Below, in pieces: positions 58,783 to 64,000 of a stretch of 64,000 bases of DNA. The stretch's first letter is position 1. Each line of letters opens with the position of its first letter. Source of the DNA: Streptomyces sp. H27-C3 (lineage in GTDB: Bacteria > Actinomycetota > Actinomycetes > Streptomycetales > Streptomycetaceae). A model generated the notes under the pieces. It made no database searches, was not told where the DNA came from, and saw nothing but the letters and a program-made list of their open reading frames with translations. Location: the NCBI RefSeq assembly GCF_030063415.1, contig NZ_JASITA010000005.1, forward strand, positions 1-64,000, read 5' to 3'. A program made the translations under genes and the position numbers.

Positions 58783-60417
58783 GTGTACGAATACGGGAGG
58801 GGGCGGCACTTGACGGAGCCGCAGAGCGAGGTCGAAGCGCCCGACTGGCTCAGCGCGTCGGAGCTCGGCATGTGGCAGGCCTTCCGCAACGGCATCACGT
58901 ACGACCTGAGCACCCGAAATCCCGTCCTGGACGATCCGATGGCTGCCAGGCCCTGGTCCCCCGACCGCAGCGTGCGCGCCCGCGTGGTGGCGCTGCTACT
59001 GCTCAGCGGGCCGTCCGCGACCCCGGGCCGGGTCGCCTCCCTCAAGCTCACCGGTGTGCAGATCGCCGGCACCCTCAATCTGGCGGGCGGCCGGGTCGAG
59101 CCGTACGTCGAGCTCAACAGGTGCCGCTTCGAGAAGGAGGTGCAGCTGCCGGAGTGCCACTTCACGACGCTGCGCATGGTCGGCTGCTCCATACCCCGGC
59201 TGGAGGCCTCCCGGCTGCGCACCCAGGGTGACCTGCACCTACCGGGCTGCCAGGTGCCCGGGGGCATCCGGCTCACCGACGCCCAGATCGGCACGGACCT
59301 GCTGATCAGCCAGATCGTCGTGCATCAGGACCGCAAGGGCCGCTCGATCTCCGCGGACGGCCTGTTCGTCGCCCAGGACCTGCAGGCCGAGATGATCGAG
59401 TCGCACGGCGAGTTCAGCCTGCGCGGCGCGAAGGTCGGTGTGTCACTGAGCCTGCGCGGCAGCCGGCTGCGCGCGCCCTACACCCCGGCGGGGCGCCGCG
59501 CGCTGAACGCACCGCAGCTGACCGTGGAGCGCACCCTCTATCTGACCGCGGCCGGAGTCGCCCCCCGGAGCGTGCCCCTGGGCGCCACTCCCCCGTACGG
59601 CATCGCGAACACCCCGCTGCACGGCACCAGGCTCCAGCACTTCGCGTGCGAGGGCGGCATCAGGCTCGACGACGGGCGGTTCGGGGACGCGGTGGACATG
59701 GAGGGTGCCCGGTTCCTCATGTCGCTCGGCCAAGAGCTGTCGATGCGCCGGATCCAGGTCCCCGAGCTGCGCTTCCTCGGGGAGCGGCCCGAGCACGGCA
59801 AGGTGGTGCTGTCCGGCGCGAAGGTCGGCAACCTGGTGGACAGGGCGGCCAGTTGGCCGGGCCCCGGTGGGCTGACGATGAACGGCTTCAGTTACGACAA
59901 CCTCGTTCCGCGCGGCCAGTTCCCGCTCGCGCTGCGACTGGAGTGGGTGACGGCCGCGACACCGGAGTACGCCCCGGAACCCTACGAGCGCCTGGCCGCC
60001 GTACTGCGCAACAGCGGCGAGGACGCCGACGCCCGCGAGGTCCTCCTCGCCAAGCAGCGCAGACGCCGCGAGACCCTGCCGATCGCCGGAAAGCTGTGGG
60101 GCCTCCTGCAGGACTGGACCGTGGCGTACGGCTACCGCCCCGGCCGGGCCGCGGTGTGGATGGCCGTGCTGTGGGCCGCCGGGGCCGTGGCGTTCGCCCA
60201 GCTCGACCCGGACGCGCTCAAGAACGCCGAGCACCCCAAGTGGAACCCGCCCCTCTTCGCCCTCGATCTGCTGCTGCCGGTGATCAATCTGGGGCAGGAG
60301 GGGTACTGGGTGCTGACGGGTGGCTGGCAGTGGGTCGGTGCCGGCCTTGTCCTGCTCGGCTGGATCCTGGCCACGACGGTCGCGGCGGGGGCGTCGCGGC
60401 TGCTGCGCCGGAACTGA
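58783..60417 (+). CDS. Membrane protein with beta-helix-like repeats
   Basis: A 544-residue protein. Residues about 70-390 consist of regularly spaced short strands with leucine/isoleucine and cysteine every five to seven residues (LKLTGVQIAGTLNLAGG, LPGCQVPGGIRLTDAQIGTDLLIS), suggesting a right-handed beta-helix like pentapeptide proteins. Three hydrophobic segments follow (about 465-485, 495-515, 525-543). I cannot assign a function. The GTG at 58783 has GAGAGGGA upstream; a TTG at 58810 preceded by GGGAGGGGG is an alternative. Confidence 0.8.
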   Translation: MYEYGRGRHLTEPQSEVEAPDWLSASELGMWQAFRNGITYDLSTRNPVLDDPMAARPWSPDRSVRARVVALLLLSGPSATPGRVASLKLTGVQIAGTLNLAGGRVEPYVELNRCRFEKEVQLPECHFTTLRMVGCSIPRLEASRLRTQGDLHLPGCQVPGGIRLTDAQIGTDLLISQIVVHQDRKGRSISADGLFVAQDLQAEMIESHGEFSLRGAKVGVSLSLRGSRLRAPYTPAGRRALNAPQLTVERTLYLTAAGVAPRSVPLGATPPYGIANTPLHGTRLQHFACEGGIRLDDGRFGDAVDMEGARFLMSLGQELSMRRIQVPELRFLGERPEHGKVVLSGAKVGNLVDRAASWPGPGGLTMNGFSYDNLVPRGQFPLALRLEWVTAATPEYAPEPYERLAAVLRNSGEDADAREVLLAKQRRRRETLPIAGKLWGLLQDWTVAYGYRPGRAAVWMAVLWAAGAVAFAQLDPDALKNAEHPKWNPPLFALDLLLPVINLGQEGYWVLTGGWQWVGAGLVLLGWILATTVAAGASRLLRRN

Positions 60418-60426
60418 CGCTCCGTG

Positions 60427-60453
60427 AGCGGGGAGGCGGCCGATCACCCCGCT
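60427..60453 (+). terminator. Hairpin after beta-helix gene
   Basis: Arms AGCGGGG and CCCCGCT (60427-60433, 60447-60453) are followed by TCTTTG on the plus strand, just past the stop at 60417. Confidence 0.6.
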
Positions 60454-60548
60454 TCTTTGCCATCCCTTGACGTCGATCCGCACAACCTTCTCGTCCATAC
60501 GAAAGCTTCACAGCCCCCCTCTGGCGCGCCTCCCACCTGCGGTTTTCA

Positions 60549-61586
60549 ATGGTTCACACCATGCCTCTCCTTCGCGCACTCATCAGCACCGCGCGCATGA
60601 TCCGCAACACCCCGGAGCTCGCCGCCGGCCTGCCGTCGGACGACGAGGTACTGCTCGACGTCCCCGACGAACGAATGGGACCCACCCTCGTCGCGGCGGC
60701 CCTCGGCGACTACGGGCCCGCGGCCAAGCTGATGGCCGGCACCCGCGAGGCCGCCGAGTGGGAGAACCGGGACCGCTACACCACCCGCCTGGCGACCTTC
60801 GCGTACAACCGCGAGGACTGGCTCGCCCAGTGGCTGGCAGCCGCGCCGCGCGACCCCGACGCCCTGCTCGTCAAGGCGGAGCTGGCCGTGCACAGGGCCT
60901 GGGAGTCACCGGCCCGCGCCGAGCGGCTGCGCGAGGTCGGCCCGCTGATCGACGCCGCGGCGCAGGGCTCCCCGCGCGACCCGGTGCCGTGGCGCATCGC
61001 CCTCGACCACGCGCGGGGCACGCACGCCTCGTACTCCGCCTTCGGGGAGCTGTGGGGGGAGGCCGTGAGCCGTTCCTCGCACCACTACGGCTGCCATGCC
61101 GCCGCGCTCCAGTACCTGTCCGCCCAGTGGTACGGCTCGCACCGCGAGTGCTTCGACTTCGCCGAGCAGGCGGCCGCGGACGCGCTGCCCGGGTCGCTGG
61201 TGCAGGCCCTCCCGGTCCGGGCCGCGTTCGCGCACCTGCTGAGCGGTGGCGGGACGGTGGTGGCGTACGAGCGCGTCGACGCCGCCGCCGACTGTGCCAT
61301 CGCGCTCTCCGCCCAGTACGCGGCGGGCGATCCCTGGCCGGCCGAGGTCCGCAACCTTCTCGCGTACATGCTGATCAGCCGGGGACGGTGGACCGAGGCG
61401 CTGGAACAGTTCCGGCTGATCGGGCCCCACGCGACCTCGTTTCCCTGGGCATATCTGAGCGAGGACGCGCTCGCGCAGTTCCTGGAACTGCGTGACACCG
61501 CGCGCATACAGGTCGCTCTGGCGACGCCTTTGCGTCCTTCGCGCAGGACGGCACGCGGAATCAGGTCCGACGGCCATTACGCTTGA
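60549..61586 (+). CDS. Hypothetical helical-repeat protein
   Basis: A 345-residue soluble protein made mostly of helices with alanine-rich TPR-like pairs (WLAQWLAAAPRDPDALLVKAELAVHRA, ALEQFRLIGP). No membrane span or catalytic motif is visible. ATGs at 60549 and 60561 are both possible. It is followed after 5 bp by the LON-domain gene. Confidence 0.75.
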   Translation: MVHTMPLLRALISTARMIRNTPELAAGLPSDDEVLLDVPDERMGPTLVAAALGDYGPAAKLMAGTREAAEWENRDRYTTRLATFAYNREDWLAQWLAAAPRDPDALLVKAELAVHRAWESPARAERLREVGPLIDAAAQGSPRDPVPWRIALDHARGTHASYSAFGELWGEAVSRSSHHYGCHAAALQYLSAQWYGSHRECFDFAEQAAADALPGSLVQALPVRAAFAHLLSGGGTVVAYERVDAAADCAIALSAQYAAGDPWPAEVRNLLAYMLISRGRWTEALEQFRLIGPHATSFPWAYLSEDALAQFLELRDTARIQVALATPLRPSRRTARGIRSDGHYA

Positions 61587-61591
61587 GTGTT

Positions 61592-62356
61592 GTGACCACC
61601 GCTCGTCTCCCCCTCTTCCCGCTCAACTCGGTACTGTTCCCCGGCCTCGTGCTGCCGCTGAACGTCTTCGAGGAGCGTTATCGCGCCATGATGCGCGACC
61701 TGTCGAAAACCACGGACTCCGGGGACGACGACGAGGACGAGGACGAGCCCCGCCGCTTCGTCGTGGTCGCCATCCGCGACGGCCGCGAGGTCGCCCCCAG
61801 CGCCCCGGGTATGCCCGATCCGACGGCGGTGCCCGAGCGCGGGCCCGGCGCGGGCTTCGGGCCCGACCCGCTGCAGGCCTTCCACCAGGTCGGCTGTGTC
61901 GCGGACGCGGCGACGATCCGCGAACGCGAGGACGGCAGCTACGAGGTCCTCGCCACCGGCACGACCCGGGTGAGGCTGCTCTCCGTCGACGCGAGCGGCC
62001 CGTATCTGACGGCCGAGATCGAGGAGCTGCCCGAGGAGCTCGGGGAGGGCGCGGGCACGCTCGCCGAGGGCGTGCTGCGGGCCTTCCGCAACTACCAGAA
62101 GCGCCTCGCGGGAGCGCGGGAGCGTTCACTGGCGAGCGGCGCGGAGCTGCCGGACGAGCCCTCGGTGGTGTCGTACCTGGTCGCCGCGGCGACGGTCCTG
62201 GACATCCCGGCGCGTCAGCGCCTGCTCCAGGCACCGGACGCGGCGACCCGGCTGCGCGAGGAGCTGAAAATCCTGCGCACCGAGACGGCCGTGATCCGCC
62301 ATCTGCCTTCGCTGCCCGCCGTGGACCTGACCAGGACCCCGACCAGCCCCAACTGA
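61592..62356 (+). CDS. LON substrate-binding domain protein
   Basis: A 254-residue protein with an N-terminal LON domain (LPLFPLNSVLFPGLVLPLNVFEERYRAMM) but no ATPase or protease domain. An acidic insertion (GDDDEDEDE) lies near residue 47. Such stand-alone LON-domain proteins are common in actinobacteria, with an unknown role in proteolysis. The GTG giving VTTARLPLFPLN is the usual start. Confidence 0.9.
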   Translation: MTTARLPLFPLNSVLFPGLVLPLNVFEERYRAMMRDLSKTTDSGDDDEDEDEPRRFVVVAIRDGREVAPSAPGMPDPTAVPERGPGAGFGPDPLQAFHQVGCVADAATIREREDGSYEVLATGTTRVRLLSVDASGPYLTAEIEELPEELGEGAGTLAEGVLRAFRNYQKRLAGARERSLASGAELPDEPSVVSYLVAAATVLDIPARQRLLQAPDAATRLREELKILRTETAVIRHLPSLPAVDLTRTPTSPN

Positions 62357-62375
62357 TCCCGGAGGCGGAGCCGCC

Positions 62376-62870
62376 TTGGCGAAGAAGAAGCAGAGGTCGG
62401 CGGGCACCCCCGCGACCGTGGCGCTGACCGCGGCGAACACGGCGTACACCCTGCACGCGTACGAGCACGACCCCGCCTCCCCGTCGTACGGCGAGGAGGC
62501 CGCGCGGGCCCTGGGCGTTCCGGCGGACCGCGTCTTCAAGACGCTGGTCGCCGACGTGGACGGCGAGCTGACGGTGGCGGTCGTCCCGGTCGCGGGTTCG
62601 CTGGACCTCAAGGCGCTGGCGTCGGCGGTCGGCGGCAAGCGCGCGGCCATGGCGGACCCGGCGGCGGCGGAACGCACGACGGGCTATGTACGGGGCGGGA
62701 TCTCCCCGCTGGGCCAGCGCAAACGCCTGCGGACGGTGCTGGACTCCAGCGCGTCCGCGCACCCGACGGTGTGCGTGTCGGCGGGCCGCCGCGGCCTGGA
62801 GGTAGAGCTGTCCCCGGCGGACCTGGCGGCGCTCACGGACGCGGTGATCGCGCCGATCGGACGCGCCTGA
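62376..62870 (+). CDS. ybaK: YbaK-type Cys-tRNA(Pro) deacylase
   Basis: A 164-residue editing enzyme that hydrolyses mischarged Cys-tRNA(Pro). Family motifs: VFKTLVADVDGELTVAVVPV (catalytic lysine in FKTLV), GKRAAMADPAAAERTTGYVRGGISPLGQRK and the C-terminal SAGRRGLEVELSPADL. The TTG start follows GGAGG. It lies 19 bp past the LON gene. Confidence 0.93.
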   Translation: MAKKKQRSAGTPATVALTAANTAYTLHAYEHDPASPSYGEEAARALGVPADRVFKTLVADVDGELTVAVVPVAGSLDLKALASAVGGKRAAMADPAAAERTTGYVRGGISPLGQRKRLRTVLDSSASAHPTVCVSAGRRGLEVELSPADLAALTDAVIAPIGRA

Positions 62871-62941
62871 CCCCTCGACGGCGGCCCCGTCCTCGACTAC
62901 GACCGAGGGAACGCGGCTTTCCGACCGGGGAGGGGTACGCC

Positions 62942-63016
62942 ATGTCCAAGAAGACCCGTAAGCGCAAGTGGCGCATCAGGAAGGGCAAAGCGAACCACGG
63001 CCGCAGGCCGGCGTAG
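62942..63016 (+). CDS. 50S ribosomal protein bL37
   Basis: A 24-residue extremely basic peptide, MSKKTRKRKWRIRKGKANHG then RRPA. It matches the actinobacterial ribosomal protein bL37 (KANHGRRP is the conserved end). A strong GGGGAGGGG ribosome site precedes the ATG. It is shorter than most annotation cut-offs. Confidence 0.88.
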   Translation: MSKKTRKRKWRIRKGKANHGRRPA

Positions 63017-63268
63017 CGACCACCGCCCGCGACGCCGCTGCCCGAGGGCCGGGGAGCGGCGTTCGTCCGGCGCCGGGCGTCCGGACGGGGGCCGGAGGAC
63101 GTGCCGACGGCGGCAAGCAGCCGTCCGCGGTGCGGGACGGGCAAGCGGGTGTGACGGGGTGCGGGGCGGCTGAAGCGTGCCCTGCCACCGACAGGGGGCC
63201 TGCCCGCAGTTCCTGGAAGGGGCGGGTCGGGGGAGAAACGGCCTCGCCCGCCCCCGGCACCGGACCGG

Positions 63269-64000
63269 TCAGGCGGGTCGGCCGTCGCCCCCGCCCGCCT
63301 GCGGCGGCGGCTCCACTGCGCCGGGGCCTCCCGCGCCGGGCGCATGCCCCCGCGGAGGCTCCGGCGCGGTCATGGGCGCCCCGTAGTAGGGCGGCAGCTC
63401 CCACTCCGGCTCGGGGTCACGCGGCCCGAAGAGCGCCGTCAGCGCCAAATGGACCAACAGCGCCGCAAGCGGCCAGGCCAGCAGGGCGCCCTTCGCCGCG
63501 AGTTCGAGCGGCGCGTCGAAGGGCACTCCTTGCCCGACCTCACGCGCGCGGGCCACCACGTCATCCGGGCCGCCCCACACGCCGATCCCCCAGGCGAGGA
63601 GCGAGCCGAACAGCCCGCCCAGTGCCAGAGCGACCACCAGCGGAACACCGGCGCGCCGGTTGATCCAGAACACGACGGCCGCGCTCACCGCGCCGAAGGC
63701 GAGCGCGAGCAGGGCGAACGTGCCGTCCGCGCCCACCGCCTCCTCGCCCTCGGTGTCCTGGAGGAAGACGGCCTTCTCGGTGGAGACCAGCGGCACCCTG
63801 GGAGCCAGCCACATCCACAGCAGCCCGAGCGCCACACCCGCGACCGTCATGGCCGCGACCACCAACGCGGCCCTGGCGACCTCGGTCGACAGACTGGGCC
63901 CCTCGTCCACGGCGGGCTCGAAAGGAGGAACGGCCCCGGCGTCGGACTTCTGCCAGGGTTCGTTCGGCGGCTGCTGGTGAGGCGGCGTCAGGGGAGCGGT
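63269..64000 (-). CDS. DUF2567-like membrane protein, start beyond window
   Basis: The frame is open from the stop at 63269 to the window edge, at least 243 residues. The visible N-terminus reads TAPLTPPHQQPPNEPWQKSD, so an ATG immediately outside the window is likely. Four membrane spans follow (about 45-65, 85-105, 110-130 and 160-185) and a proline/glycine-rich C-terminal tail. An internal GTG at 63910 would give a shorter 213-residue form but cuts off the proline-rich N-terminus. The fold and size fit the DUF2567 group of Streptomyces; the function is unknown. Confidence 0.75.
   Translation of the reverse strand, partial: TAPLTPPHQQPPNEPWQKSDAGAVPPFEPAVDEGPSLSTEVARAALVVAAMTVAGVALGLLWMWLAPRVPLVSTEKAVFLQDTEGEEAVGADGTFALLALAFGAVSAAVVFWINRRAGVPLVVALALGGLFGSLLAWGIGVWGGPDDVVARAREVGQGVPFDAPLELAAKGALLAWPLAALLVHLALTALFGPRDPEPEWELPPYYGAPMTAPEPPRGHAPGAGGPGAVEPPPQAGGGDGRPA

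Overview
The window is high-GC actinobacterial DNA and almost certainly chromosomal Streptomyces. Evidence: GTG/TTG starts, strong third-position GC bias, no TTA codon noticed in the called genes, the his and trp operon arrangement with trpM and a PriA-type hisA, HGxxPAAW and TIGR02234-type small membrane genes, ribosomal protein bL37, and copies of a GC-rich intergenic repeat that I recall from other Streptomyces.

Layout. 0-14 kb holds accessory and secreted functions: aminopeptidase N, chorismate mutase, an AraC regulator divergent from a GH35 beta-galactosidase, a Tat-exported GH101 endo-alpha-N-acetylgalactosaminidase, a trypsin, an HExxH protein with a zinc ribbon, an ankyrin/HEAT protein and a secreted RNase Sa-type ribonuclease. 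14.6-18.7 kb is the most unusual part. A 61-residue peptide with ten cysteines in its C-terminal half is followed by a MauE-like membrane protein, a CGPC thioredoxin-like MauD/TlpA protein, a one-chain ABC exporter and an S26 signal peptidase, the last three with overlapping reading frames. I read this as an oxidative-folding, export and leader-cleavage system for a disulfide-rich peptide, and I do not recognise it as a described class.

20-25.4 kb and 28.5-33.5 kb together form a steroid C/D-ring (HIP) degradation locus with the gene order of the Mycobacterium KstR2 regulon: two SDRs divergent from echA20-ipdA-ipdB-ipdC, then fadA6-kstR2-SDR divergent from fadE30 and a second acyl-CoA dehydrogenase. 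The two halves are separated by a secreted tyrosine phosphatase, a DEAD-box helicase and a cold-shock gene. Each divergent promoter carries a near-identical 16-bp palindrome, proposed here as the KstR2 operator.

33.5-36 kb is a gene graveyard: C-terminal remnants of a flavin monooxygenase and a NUDIX protein, an HutD protein, a vWA protein and an intergenic repeat. 36-42.3 kb is gltBD with a GlnR-like box upstream. 42.3-58.7 kb runs on the minus strand as hisD-hisC-hisB-orf-hisH-priA-ridA-hisF, then (past one plus-strand gene) hisI-trpE-membrane protein-HGxxPAAW gene-DUF2752-trpC-trpM-trpB-trpA, a DsbA-like protein, lgt and a VIT-family transporter. No trpF was seen, consistent with PriA serving both pathways. 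58.7-64 kb has a beta-helix-like membrane protein, a hypothetical protein, a LON-domain protein, YbaK, bL37 and a DUF2567-like membrane protein cut by the window edge. Two mobile-element-like repeats of one family (near 13.8 and 30.4 kb) and many perfect hairpin terminators mark gene ends.
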